Below, piece after piece: positions 31,940 to 42,364 of a stretch of DNA of 64,000 nt. Origin of the DNA: Prorocentrum cordatum (lineage: Eukaryota > Sar > Dinophyceae > Prorocentrales > Prorocentraceae); assembly GCA_963575745.1 (NCBI GenBank), contig CAUYUJ010015948.1, positions 1,019,181-1,083,180 on the forward strand, read 5' to 3'. How positions within the stretch are numbered: position 1 is the stretch's first letter; every line of letters starts with the position of its first letter. The notes under the pieces were generated by a model that did not search any database, was not told the DNA's origin, and saw only the letters and a program-made list of their open reading frames with translations. The position numbers and the translations under genes are program-made.

Positions 31940-33459
31940 AGGTGGCCAACACCGAAGACGTCGCCTCATGGGAAATATTGAGGACTACGAAGAATCCAAT
32001 CCAGGAGGCATGCACGTAAGATGACGGTGTGGTGGAGCACCGAGAGGAACAGAGGATGACGAAGAGGCGAACGAGGAATGCTTAGATCATGGGCTCAATG
32101 GATGACAAGCCGCCTACTTGAATATGACCAAGTCTCACAACGCACTTCCAATGTGACTGTGAAAGGTTGGGCCAACCTGTCTGAACAATCCAACATCGCA
32201 CTCAACATGTTTTTGACAAGCTCCGTGTGCATCTTTCCTCTGCAGCCTACACTACCGCCTATGAGTTAATACGACCTGCGCAGGTGAGCGCCGAGGTGAC
32301 AGGTGTCCTGGCTGAACCAATGGCAACCACACATATACGTAGAATTGTGCTTCAAACGCGTGAACAACGTATGCGACACATAACAAGCGTGAGAAGTGTT
32401 GCCGAATGTCAGCGACGGCTCGTAGGCCACATGGAGTGTCACGACCTCGGCACCGCACCGTTAGGGGTTACCTTATGCAGGCTTACTCACTGCCTCACTA
32501 CGGAGTCTCAAATTAGCGACGGACAACGCCGCCCACAACTATGCAGAATGTGCTTACATGTTTTCCGCCGCGTGCGCTACCAATACTGCTGCTGCCCCCC
32601 CAGCCTGCTGCTGATCCTCACCATGTCTGGGGCACAAGGCGTGAACACACAGATATAAGACTGCGCGTGACCTAATACACCCCCCACCAAGCCGAGGGCG
32701 CTGCCGTGACGCCGCGAGTCGCATAGTATCGTCGCTTCCGCCTGCGCTGCATGCTTGCATCAAGACCAACAACTGGTACCGCACAGTGCTTCTGTTTGGC
32801 TCGCCTGTGCGCGGTGGACTGGGCTGGGCTTCGTGGCAACTGACGTTGGCAACAAAATCTGTGCGCCGCATGCGTGCCCCAGCCGCACTATCCTCGCAAC
32901 GCGGGCCAGAATGCCTGAGAAGAGAGGACGAGGATGTTGGGCGCGAATTGGGGCGATCAATGAGCTGGGGGGGAGAAGGTTGCCCTTGTCGGGCTCTACA
33001 GGCCCCCTTTGGGGCCACAAGGGCCCCTGTAATGGCCCTGAAGGGCCGCCTTTCTGCACACCTCGCTGCCCCCACGTTTATCGCCCCCCGCACGACGCGA
33101 CGCCCAAATATAACGACAAAGACTTTGACCGGGAATCGGCATCTCCCGACGACCTCGAGACCTCTCCGTGATGGCTCTGGAAGTCTCCGAGTGTCTCCGG
33201 AGGCCTCCAGACAACTCTGGGGGCCTCCAGAGGCCCACAGATCCAGAGGAGGGGCAACAACGCATCGAAACGTTCGACCATCAACTGAAACCTTGTGCTC
33301 CTCCTCTTTAAGCAGTGTCCCGCCAGTCCTCTGGACGTAGGCGGTCCAGGGAGTTCCCACTTCCGGCCCACTTCTTACCCCAGAGGTCTCTGAGTTCACC
33401 ATTGCTGACCTGCCTGTTTCGCTGTCATTCTGCTTGTCGGCTAAGACGAAACCAAGACC
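31940..33459. other. No supportable gene
   Basis: The minus-strand 434-codon ORF (32,554-33,858) is long, but it crosses a dispersed family C repeat, lacks any motif, and is Arg/Ser/Gly-rich as random GC-rich frames are. 33,170-33,240 is a short CTCCGGAGGCCTCC-type repeat. Confidence 0.45.
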
Positions 33460-33600
33460 AAATGAACATCGGACCGGGCCGAATCGGGAATCTCCGAGAT
33501 CTGGCCGTCCTGGACGACGTATCGGGCGCCGCGGCCGTTCCAGAGCGCTCTGGAACGCTCTGTAATGCTGCATCCTGAACCTAGCCCCGCAGCACGGTAG
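33460..33600. repeat. Dispersed repeat family C, copy 3 with perfect central palindrome
   Basis: GAATCGGGAATCTCCGAGAT, CTGGCCGTCCTGG, TATCGGGCGCCGCGGCCG, then the perfect 18-base palindrome TTCCAGAGCGCTCTGGAA, then CGCTCTGTAATG and CATCCTGAACCTAGCC. Confidence 0.7.
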
Positions 33601-33969
33601 GCCTCCGTTCTCCCGGCAGCCCGTTTGGCCATCGTTTCTGCAAGGGCCAGTGGGTATACTTACACGTCGGTCGGAAGAGGGTAGAATAATGAAGTAGGAA
33701 GGCGTTGGAAGTGGATTCGGCTTCCGCCCGCCCCCTGCAGAGTGGAGAGGAAGGAGGACCGCTCGACTCTCGAAGTAGGACGCCGGCCCAGAAAGATTGG
33801 GATCTGGGGATCCAGACATGCCTACCTTGCAACGGCCGACGTGCACGCGATGCGTCAATCGCTTGGGCCAGGGCGCCCGCTCCGCTCAGGGGGGCGGGGG
33901 CGGAGGCGGCCTCTCGCGAGCACCTCCGGAGCCGCAGGGAGCGCTGCTCTCCGCGCACGCCCCTCCTCT

Positions 33970-34150
33970 TGACTACCTACCAGACCACCCCCAACCCAAC
34001 CCGAAGACCCAAATTTCGACCGAATTTCGGGTTGGAGTGGGTACGAGTTCATATCTGTTTTTTCAATGTTCCCCGACACCTCCCCACCGGAAATGGAGGA
34101 CAAATCGGGGCCTTCGGGTTGGGTTGGGGTGGTTTGGTGGGCGGTGACCT
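33970..34150. mobile_element. Long foldback (inverted-repeat) element, ~180 bp
   Basis: The left arm at 33,978-34,022 is CTACCAGACCACCCCCAACC, CAACCCGAAGACCCAAATTT. The right arm at 34,099-34,143 is ACAAATCGGGGCCTTCGGGT, TGGGTTGGGGTGGTTTGGTG. Each is the near-perfect reverse complement of the other, and the pairing continues inward (TTTCGGGTTGGAGTGGG against CCCCACCGGAAA), so almost the whole segment can form one hairpin. It encodes nothing. MITE-like origin is inferred; an RNA hairpin gene is an alternative. Confidence 0.7.
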
Positions 34151-34469
34151 CTGGGTCACCAAACGTCGCGCAGCAGGCTTCCCGCGATGATCCTCGCGCC
34201 ACACCCCTGGGAGAGAGGCAGCCGCTCCGGCCTGGACCGCGGCGCGCGCAGCGCAGCAGTCTTCGCGACCCTACGGGGCGGCCTGGCTCCTGTGGAGGTC
34301 TCCCCAAGTAGTGTCCGAGCAGATGGGGCCGGAGGATCGCGCCGCGTCGCCGATGCATTGGCGATGCATCGGCGTTGCAATCTGATGTCATCGTGTGGCC
34401 CTCGCTCGCGGCGGTCTGGGAGGCCTGCATCCCAGAAGAATGCACCATCAACATACTTAGCCAGAATCT
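34151..34469. other. No gene; short GATGCATCGGC repeat
   Basis: GCGTCGCCGATGCATTGGCG, then ATGCATCGGCGTTGC (34,340-34,375) is shared with 47,205-47,265, where it is extended. Nothing else was recognised. Confidence 0.5.
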
Positions 34470-34540
34470 TCTGGAGCGCGCCAGGGGCGGCGCCGATCCA
34501 AGGAATCCGCGCTGACCTCCGAAATCTTACGCTCATGCTT
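34470..34540. mobile_element. Family B element, right half only
   Basis: GAGCGCGCCAGGGGCGGCGC, CGATCCAAGGAATCCGCGCT, GACCTCCGAAATCTTACG, CTCATG. This matches the right arm of the complete copies. The left arm is missing. Confidence 0.7.
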
Positions 34541-34714
34541 TCTTGTTGTTCTTCTACCTCCGCGCCTTGGGGGGGGAGGATGCCGAGTTTCGCCCGCGGC
34601 GGTCGAGGGCCGAGGATGTTAGATGCGTCTTGGCCCATCTCGAGGCTCCATGTGCCCCCAGAGGCCGCTGGGGACATCAGGGGGTCAGGGTCCAGGGCAG
34701 CGCCAGAAACTTGC

Positions 34715-34796
34715 CCTGATGATGGTGGTGCTGCTGCTGATCATGATGTTGATAATGCTGATGGCGAGGATGATGGTGGTGACGATGATGGTGAGA

Positions 34797-34842
<46 letters not shown>

Positions 34843-35268
34843 CGACGATGACGATGCTGATCATGACGATGACGATAATCATGATGGTGATGATACCCAT
34901 GATGGTGCTGATGGTGTTGATGGTAATGGTGGCGTTGATGATCATGTTGATGACGATGGCGACGAAGACGACGACGAGGAATGATTCGTATGAGGACGAA
35001 CGATGGGGATAAGGATGACGAGGATGCGGAGGACGAGGAGGATGACGATGACAATGACAATGATGACGATGATGATGATGATGCTGACGATGGCAATGAT
35101 TACGATTATGGTGATGATTACGATTATGATGATGACGACGACGACGATGATGACGACGACGAGGCTTCTGATACTGATGTCTATATTGATGATGCTGCTG
35201 ATTATTATGCTGCTGATGTTGTTGATGCTGATGTTGTTGATTATGCTGCTGATGATGATGGCGATGAC

Positions 35269-35301
<33 letters not shown>

Positions 35302-35480
35302 AATGATGAACCTGATGATGAACCTGATGATGATGTTGATGATGATGATGATGATGAGTGATGGTGATGATAATGCTGATGATGAACATCATGCTCATCA
35401 TGATGATATGATGGTCATGATGACGATGATCATGATGCTGGTGTTGATGATGATGGTGGTGGTGGTGATGCAGCTGCTGA
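34715..35480. repeat. 0.77-kb (GAT)n compound array
   Basis: GATGATGAT runs with GAC, GAA, GTT, GCT and TAT variants fill the segment. Frames give Asp-rich (plus, 126 codons), Met-rich (plus, 212 codons) and His-rich (minus, 410 codons) ORFs, none credible as protein. Confidence 0.95.
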
Positions 35481-36209
35481 AGATGACGATGAGGATGACG
35501 AGCCGCAGCGGCAAGGTGAGACGCGGGGGGGGGGGAACGTGGAGGGGGCGGGGGATGGAGAATGACAGTCTCCAAGTTCCTGCGGAAGGTCCCTGGGGGC
35601 CCCTGAAAGCGCCTCAGGAAACCTCCAGAGGCCCCGGCTGAAAGAACCAACACGTCCCCGAACTTCGATTTTCGAATTTCGAGGGACGTCGACGACGAAG
35701 ATGAACGGAGACGACGACGACGGTAACAATGACGACGACGATGGCGACTAGGGATGACAACGAGGGTCGATCGACTCTGCGGCGGCGCGGCGAGGGAGCA
35801 AGGAGGAGGAGAGAGGAAGAGGAGATATGAGGAGAGAGAGGAGGGAGGAGGAGGAGGAAGAGGAGGGGGAGGAGGAGGAGCCGGGATACGGACATGGCCG
35901 CCCCCTTGGGCTGGCACGGCCAGGACGGAGAGGAGAGGTAGGGGGGAGGATGCAAGGAAGGAGGGCGAAGGGAACGGGAGGAGGATGGGAAAGCCGAGAG
36001 GAAGATAGAAGAATACGACGGGGATGCCGTGGCGTCTTGGGCCCGGGCCCGTTCGGAGCCGCGGGGCTCCCCTGGAGACGGCGCGTGGGTGTTCCTGGCG
36101 GAGATGACGCGGTACCTCGGGGGAGGGCGAGAGTCCCGGGAGAGGGGAGCCCTCCCTCCTCCAGGGAGGATCCCCCGCATTGGGAAAGGGCGGGCAGAAG
36201 AAGGACGCA
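35481..36209. other. No supportable gene; GGA-rich patch
   Basis: 35,800-35,882 is a GAGGAGGAG tract. The flanking ORFs of 190-254 codons are dictated by it and by the GAT array. Confidence 0.5.
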
Positions 36210-36320
36210 CTGCATACGCATCAGCGTTCTGAGACCCGCGCGGATTTCTTGGATCGGCGCTGGACCCCCCACCTGGGGGGCCCGCCCCTGGCGGCACCTC
36301 TGGCGCGCTCCAGGCGCCAC
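36210..36320. mobile_element. Family B element, left half only
   Basis: GCGTTCTGAGACCCGCGCGG, ATTTCTTGGATCGGCGCTGG, then a GGCGGCACCTCTGGCGCGCT core. The right arm is absent, so this is the complement of the half copy at 34.5 kb. Confidence 0.7.
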
Positions 36321-37490
36321 GGAAGAGGGCCCTCTCCCCCTTCAAGGAGGACCCCCCTGGGGAGGGTGATGAATGCATGTGAAATACAAGCAGGGCAACG
36401 ATGTTGCAAAAAGGGAACCGCCCGATGCCCCTCGACTGGAGGATTCGCCAGGGCGATCAGGGCCAGTCCAAAAGTCAGAACTCGGCGGGAGCCGAACCAG
36501 TCCTCGAGGACGAGGAGCAGGGAGGAGAGAGGGGGGTGACGGAGCAGGGATGGAGGGAGCAATGAGATTATGTCCTTCTCGGCCTCCTCCTCCTCCCTCC
36601 GCCCTTATCCCTCCTCGTGCTCCCACGCCTTTTCCGCCTCCTCCTCTCCTCCTCGTCCTCCTCCTCCTCCTCCTTTTCCTCCTGCGGGGCCCGGGTGGGT
36701 CCCAAGTCGGAGCGGACCCGCACTTTGTACATGTTGCTTTGTATGCGGGTTGTCTTGTGATTATAACGATGCGCGCGGCCTCGCATGCCAACTGCTTTAT
36801 AGTTTGCTGAAGCTGCTTCGATATCGCCTTTATAAACAAGTCTAGCTTATCTTGGCATGAAACAAGTCGCTGCTTGTCTTTTTTAGGGGGGGCAGGCGGG
36901 CGGGGCACCGGGCTTCAATCATAGGATGGGGCAGGCGGATGATCCAGCGGGCCTCGACGTAGGAAGACACACCGACGGACACCGCAATCTGTTTAGATGG
37001 TTACGCGGCGGAGGGCGAGAGCAGTAGGAGCAGCAGGGACATGAGGAGGAGCAGGGACAGGAGCGAGAAGCAGAAGGAGCAGGTAGCGGATCGGGGAAGC
37101 GAGAGGGGCAGGAGGAGCAAAGGAGCATGGCACTTTGTTTGTTGTCTCCTGTCTCACCACCGAGCCCTACCCAGAGGACCTCAACAAGGAACGTGCGGCT
37201 GGAACAAACAGCCATCGCATTTCAAATACACCAGTGCACAGGGAACGTGCCCGACTGGAACCAATGACAACGCATGGTGCTCTCTCCACATGGCTGTCCC
37301 AAAAACCAGCTCGCACGCATTGAACAGGGCGCCGAACCCGCGCAGAATGCCAGCCTCGCCTGTTACGAAGCCGACTGCAACCCCGCACTGCCAGTGGTTG
37401 GCACGCTTCCAACACAGAAGATCGTCATTTAGAAAACGCCCCCCCCCCAAACATCTGTTGCTAGGTTGTCTGGGGAAGTGGGTCTGTCCC
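36321..37490. other. No confident gene; CCT tract and possible upstream coding remnants
   Basis: 36,578-36,690 is a CTCCTCC tract. 36,750-36,850 is less GC-rich. Near 37,300-37,437 a plus-strand frame reads QLARIEQGAEPAQN and ACYEADCNPALPVVGTLPT, which has coding texture and precedes the Cys-rich gene remnant, possibly as an earlier exon. Frames are broken. Confidence 0.35.
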
Positions 37491-37494
37491 AGCA

Positions 37495-38109
37495 ATGAGA
37501 CCTGCAAGTGCGGAAGGCCCCAAAGCAATGCCGCCCATTGAGCTCACTGAGCACGTGCTTGTTGCTTTGAGAGAAGCTGCCCGAACTCAAGTGAAGGCGG
37601 TGCAAAGAGGTTTGGTAGGGCAACTGGTACGATCCGTGCGCTCAGATCCAATCGTTGTGACAAGCCAGGCCTTGGGCAGAGGCAGAGGCTGGCTGGCCGC
37701 TCCTTCCGCTGCACTCCCGAGGCCATTCTCCCCCCCTTGAGGCCGTGCAGGTCGCTCTGCACGGGCCTGCCCGCCGGGACGGCCGTGTCGGCGAAGACGG
37801 CGCAAGCGCGCCCGACCCGTCGGCGGAGGCCGCCGACAACGGGGAGGGGGGGGTGGGAAAGGCAGGCAGGAGAAGCGTGATTTGGAGGCCGAAGCTCATC
37901 GAGGTGTCGGCCACGAGGCCGTTAGTTCAGTCGTCCTTTGTTCAGCTTGTGGTGCGGACAGCGTGGCTGGAGGCAGGCATCTCAAGCTCGGCGGAGATTG
38001 CAAGGGGCATTCTGCGACCCCCAGGGCGCGTGCTAATGAAGAGGCTCAGATATGTCGAACCATGCGTGCCCGTCACCCTCTCACAAGCCCTTCCTTAGAA
38101 TGTGTGTAA
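37495..38109 (+). pseudogene. Small gene remnant with C-terminal CxxCG...C-x-G domain, frame broken at homopolymers
   Basis: The first 81 codons (37,495-37,740) include IELTEHVLVALREAARTQVK and GLVGQLVRSVRSDP. The C-terminal ORF (37,882-38,109) is in the same frame and holds VLCSACGADS, GGRHLKLGGDCKG and MRARHPL. This spaced C-x2-C-G...C-x-G...HP arrangement is a zinc-knuckle-like domain I associate with dinoflagellate proteins and mobile elements. Between them the best coding texture moves to another frame (QVALHGPARRDGRVG; PDPSAEAADNGEGG). The switch points fall at a C7 run near 37,732 and a G8 run near 37,848. The original frame has a TGA at 37,738. So there are two compensating one-base shifts, either real decay or sequencing error. 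The cellular role is unknown; metal binding is inferred from the cysteines only. Confidence 0.5.
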
Positions 38110-38224
38110 GTGCATGCCACACAGCCTCCTCTGGTTGCCAATGTTGCACATAGCGCCGTGCTGTGCTGGAACTGATCGCGGCTGTCGTGTATTCCCGACA
38201 TCCGTGCAATTTCTGCTTTCCTCT

Positions 38225-38360
38225 GCTGAGAGGCGCTTGGTCACGGGACCTCCCCCTCCTCCCCCTTCTCCCACTCCTCCCCCTCCTCCCCGTCCTCGTC
38301 CTTTCTCCCCCCCCCGCCCTCCTCCTCCTTTTCCCCCTTTCTCCCCCCCCATCCATTTTC
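38225..38360. repeat. CCT/CCC pyrimidine tract
   Basis: Plus-strand pyrimidine-rich sequence directly upstream of the second family E copy. A CT-rich stretch also precedes the first copy. Confidence 0.8.
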
Positions 38361-39165
38361 CTTCTAAATAACTCCTCCCTGTCGCGCCCTCAAGCGTGTC
38401 GCTGGGCTGGGCGTTTCGCCTGAGACTTCTTCGCCATGTGTGATCCGACAGCTCGAAACTCGCAACAGTTTCAAGAATGGGCCGCTTTCAAAACGGAGCT
38501 CTCGCCATAGCGCTCCGCACATTCGTCGTACAAGTCTGCAGCAATGTCCAGGATGGGTGGGGGGCGGCGCGCACGTTCGTCTCTCAAACTCGCAACCGTT
38601 TCAAGGAGGGAGGCCAACTCCTTTTCAAAATGAGGCTCTCACCTGAACGCCGCGCACATTCGTCCAACATATTTGCAACAACATCACGGGTTCGTACGGC
38701 TCAAGTCCCAAGACCGGTATCCTGGCACGATTGACTGTCACGACGCAACAGTCAAGTGTATTCGCGGTGTCGGTGTCCCGAGACATGTGCTCTGGCACGA
38801 GTCCAGATTGCCACGACGCAACAATCAAATTTATTCGCGGCGTTGGGATCCCAGGGACGGTGCTTTGGCACGGCCTACGATTTCAAGCAGTGACAAGCAT
38901 TGAGTGGTACCTGAATGTGGCCAACATGTATGTTGTAAAGGGGGTATTGTTGTTTCTTGCTCTTGCGAAACAATTCCCCTTTGTAGAGCTGGGGGGAGTG
39001 AAACTCGTTATATTTCGAACTCTTCGTAAGGTTGTATTTCAATGGGGACACTTCCTGCAATGGAGCAAATATTGTAGGGACCTGCGATGAGGGAACTTGG
39101 AGGGAGGATTCATGTCAACATCGTTGATGCGCATTGGGTTAGCACTGGTCCTCCTCCTCCTCCTC
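38360..39165. repeat. Dispersed ~0.8-kb repeat, family E copy 2
   Basis: It begins AACTCCTCCCTGTCGCGCCC, then GGGCTGGGCGTTTCGCCTGA. Internal units have TTTCAAAATGAGGCTCTCAC, CTGAACGCCGCGCACATTCG. The second half carries a different ~75-base unit, GGCACGA..TGACTG-CACGACG, CAACA-TCAA-T-TATTCGCGG (38,700-38,890, three copies). It ends ATCGTTGATGCGCATTGG..CTGGTCCTCCTCC. Start and end match the 21.9-kb copy. Confidence 0.75.
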
Positions 39166-39235
39166 CTCCTCCTCCTCCTCCTCCTCCTCCCTCTTCATCC
39201 ACAACCCCCTCTTCCTTCCTCCTCCCCCTCCTCGG
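39148..39235. repeat. (CCT)n tract
   Basis: CTCCTCCTC runs of about 45 bases followed by TCC-rich sequence, at the 3' end of family E copy 2. 39,236-39,600 holds no recognised gene. A GTCGTCGCCGTCGCC patch is at 39,478-39,505. Confidence 0.9.
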
Positions 39236-39599
39236 CTGCCAAGTCGGGGGACGGGTGGCGCCTGTTGGAGATCGACCCGACCACCTGCCAAGCGTGCGCC
39301 CGCGTCGCGCCAGGTGCATCGGGCGGGGCGAGCGCGCCCGCCGGTGTCCAGGCACCAGCACCCCAGAGCTGCACCGCTGTGTTAAAATACAGATTTACTT
39401 CGTCGGCTGCTCATGCAATCCGCCGACCCTGTCGGCGTGTGGCAGAGGCTGTTCTGTTTGACTCGTCTTCGTCGGCGTAGTCGTCGTCGCCGTCGCCGTC
39501 GCCGCTCCCTCTCTTTCCCTGGGCCCGTCGCCGCTCTTCCTTTTCCTGGGCCCTCCTCCTCAAGCGCGCCGTCATGAAACCCATTCCATTTGATCCCTT

Positions 39600-40080
39600 C
39601 CACGCCAGGGAGGGGTCCAAGGGGGGTCGCGGGGGGTCCCGGGTCAGAATAGCATTCCTGCTTCGGCGGGGGCCCTGGCGCCCCATGAACGTCCCAATGC
39701 AAGGCAAGAGTGCCCCAAGAGGCCAGAAAAACATTCCAAGAGGACCCCGAATCGCCGAACGATCGGTCCAAGACATTTGTACGGCCTCCAGACGGCCCAA
39801 AAGGGCTGGAAGACGCCCCAAGAGGCCTCGAAAAGCATTCCCACGAGAGCCACAAGAGGCAACATGTTTCGAGGATTTGGGTATTCTCGCCTTTTCAGCC
39901 TCCCGGCGTTCCAAAACTGCCCAAGAGGCTCCAATGATCGCCCCAAAAGGCCCCCAAGAGGGCCCCGAAACGGGCCAAATAGTGCCCAAAGACGGCCCAA
40001 GAAGCCTGCAAGACGGCCCAAGAGGCCCCCAAAAGGGCCCCAAGAGGGGTTCAATGTTCACCACGAGTGGCAATCGTAGC
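39600..40080. repeat. Degenerate CCCAAGAGGCC repeat
   Basis: GGCCCAAGAGGCCCC, CAAGACGGCCCAAGA and close variants recur every 12-40 bases. The same motif family lies in the reverse orientation at 46,330-46,780 and forward at 48,740-49,190. Confidence 0.75.
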
Positions 40081-40425
40081 ACATGAGCACCCCAAAAGCG
40101 GAACCGCTCCCAGATGTATTTCCTCCTGTGGCTCGATGCTCACCACGATAAAAAAGGAGGCGTGGCACTTGGGCACCCCAAAGGGGAGCCGCCAGGGGTG
40201 GAAGGCACCCACCCCACAGTTCGCGACAAAGTTCGGGGGATGTGTCAGAATGTTTGCCTGTTTCTGCCCCAAAAAGATGAGGACGTGTTTCACATGTTGT
40301 CCAATGCTCAAACTGACATTGCCTACGTGGCACTTGGGTACCCCAAGGCGGAGCCGCCATGGGTGAGGACACTTCAAGATTCGCGCTCAAACTGTGGGGG
40401 TATCTCAAGCAGTGTGTTTTGAGGC
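40080..40425. repeat. ~175-bp direct repeat with GTGGCACTTGGG-ACCCCAA
   Basis: GTGGCACTTGGGCACCCCAA, AGGGGAGCCGCCAGGGGTG (40,156 on) recurs as GTGGCACTTGGGTACCCCAA, GGCGGAGCCGCCATGGGTG (40,328 on). A weaker copy is at 40,078, and a lone block GTCACTCGGGCACCCCAAAT is at 40,986. Confidence 0.75.
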
Positions 40426-40429
40426 CACC

Positions 40430-40965
40430 CCGTTCACTCACTCACGTTCTTCTCCGTCTCCCCACTCGGACGACTCACTCGCGCGCAGAATCACTCGTTC
40501 GCACTACTTCCTAAGCGAAACGCACGTATTGCTTTCATATTCGCACATACTCATATTCGATCATACTTAAACTCGCACGTACTTACCCAATCATACTTCG
40601 ACCCGCCCAAAACCAGACTCACCCACCAACTCACACTCATATTCGCTCACGTTCAGACTCACCAGCCCTCAGACTCATACAGGCGCAAACTGCCTCGCAC
40701 CCAGGCTCACTCATACTCAGATTTGTGCTCGCAACGCTCAAATCCAGACCTACCCAGTCAGGCACGCTCACACTCAGACCCACTCGCACTTAGACTCGCC
40801 CGCAATCGTACCCACTCGAACTCACACCCAATGGTACTCACACTGACTTCATCCATACTCACTCGCACTCAGGCACGATCATACACGGGTCCACTCACAC
40901 TCCCACTCCTTCGAGCTCAGATCACCCGCGCTCAAATTCACTCTCAACACGGCCCACACACATGA
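40430..40965. repeat. Degenerate (ACTCRCACTCAG)n low-complexity region
   Basis: CTCACTC, ACTCGCAC and CAGACTCAC variants cover about 530 bases, mostly free of G-rich stretches. Confidence 0.8.
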
Positions 40966-41460
40966 TTACAACGATATAACCACCATGTCACTCGGGCACC
41001 CCAAATGCCAGCAGGCGCCGCGAGTAAGACGCACGCCAGGGAGCGGGCGCAGCAACGCCATGCACGCTTGCCTGAAGTGCCAATGAAGACAGCAACAGGA
41101 ACTCCCCATCGCTCTTTCATTATGTGTTCCCGTCTCGCCTGACAAAAGTCGAGAGGAGGAGGAGGAGGAAGAGGAGGACGTCCCTGAAATCGTCGCCGTC
41201 GTCGTCGTCATTGCCGCGCCTGTCGTCTACGCGAGCGCGCTCTCACAACAAGATGCGCATAGACAGAGTTCCTCAGCGAAGCGTGGCAGGATAATGATAT
41301 GCACATACGAGGATCTCCACATCGAGTGATTTCACGTTTCTGCAATTTCGGGGCCTTTTCAAAGGCTGACTAAACGGTGTGGCCGGCTAGTGGTGTGGTC
41401 TGGGATGAATGAGCGACAAGAGGGACGACGGAGGAAACGCAAACGAGAGGATCTGAACAT
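40966..41460. other. No gene; short GGA tract
   Basis: GAGGAGGAGGAGGAAGAGGA at 41,152-41,175. Nothing else was recognised. Confidence 0.45.
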
Positions 41461-41680
41461 CAGTGTGAAGGACCCGTGCTAAATTGCGAGGAGATCTCAT
41501 GCGCGAGGGACCTTCCTGAGTTTCGGGCCCTCTCTGGTCAGGGTCTCCCGGAGTGAATTGTGAGACAGTGTCGCACGGGAGTGTTGTTGCTCTTGTTGTT
41601 GATCTTGGGGGGCTGGTTTGGGTGGTCCCTTGAAACGCTTGAGCGTGAGCCCTCAATTTCAAAGGAAATGCAACCAGCGG
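41460..41680. repeat. Direct-repeat partner of 42,640-42,875
   Basis: GTGCTAAATTGCGAGGAGAT, CTCATGCGCGAGGGACCTTC, CTGAGTTTCGGGCCCTCTCT, GTGAGACAGTGTCGCACGGG and AGTGTTGTTGCT reappear in order at 42,640-42,780 with substitutions. Confidence 0.65.
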
Positions 41681-41764
41681 CGGGGTGAGAGCGTCAAAGC
41701 GTGTATATGGGGTCAAGCAAGAACAACTGTTTAACAAGTGGCATTGACAATGGGGAGCAGTGAA

Positions 41765-42095
41765 GATTTGAAACACGACAGAGTCGAGCCCCAGGAGAGG
41801 GACAGCAGATAGGACCATACGAAAAACACCAAGGATTCGGGTCCCAACCGGGGAACAGTCTATAGGAACATACGTAAAACACCAGAGCTTCGAGCCCCAG
41901 TCGAGGGGCAATCCATGGGAACACACGTAAACGACTAAGGGTTCTAGTCCAAAGAAAGGAGCAATCTCTAGGAACATACAAGCAACACAAACGATCCGAA
42001 CCTCAGGAGAAGAGCAGTTTACAGGACCAGACGTAAAACACACAGGCTTCGAGCCATAGTCGATGGGCAACCTGCACGAATATATGTAACACATG
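41765..42095. repeat. 53-bp minisatellite, ~6 units
   Basis: The blocks TAGGAACATACGTAAAACAC, CA-GGCTTCGAGCCCCAG, TCGAGGGGCAATC recur with ACGTAA-type anchors near 41,819, 41,872, 41,925, 41,978, 42,031 and 42,084, a constant 53-base step. Confidence 0.85.
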
Positions 42096-42364
42096 CGCGC
42101 ACTCCCCGAACACATATCCCAACACAGAACAATACCTCCTGGGGCCTGACTCTATGGTCCGGGTGGGGTGGGGGGGGGGGGGCGAATAGCGCTCCCCGAT
42201 CATATGCCAATCTAGAGAAAGGAACCCTGGGCTTCCTGGAAGCGGAGGGGCCGAACAGCGCTCTCCGAACACATTTCCCCCAAACAGAGAAGGCCTCCTG
42301 TAGTAAAACGCTCCCAAAGCACAGTTCCCTGGACGTCCTGGGTGGGGCCGCCGCAATTAGCGAC

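Noticed and set aside
32554-33858. 434-codon minus-strand ORF
   Set aside because: It crosses a dispersed family C repeat and has no recognisable domain; GC-rich sequence makes such ORFs common.
34981-35361. Asp-rich acidic protein (126 codons)
   Set aside because: Pure product of the GAT array.
34685-35917. 410-codon His-rich minus-strand ORF
   Set aside because: It is the translation of the GAT/ATC array; the other frames of the same array are equally open.
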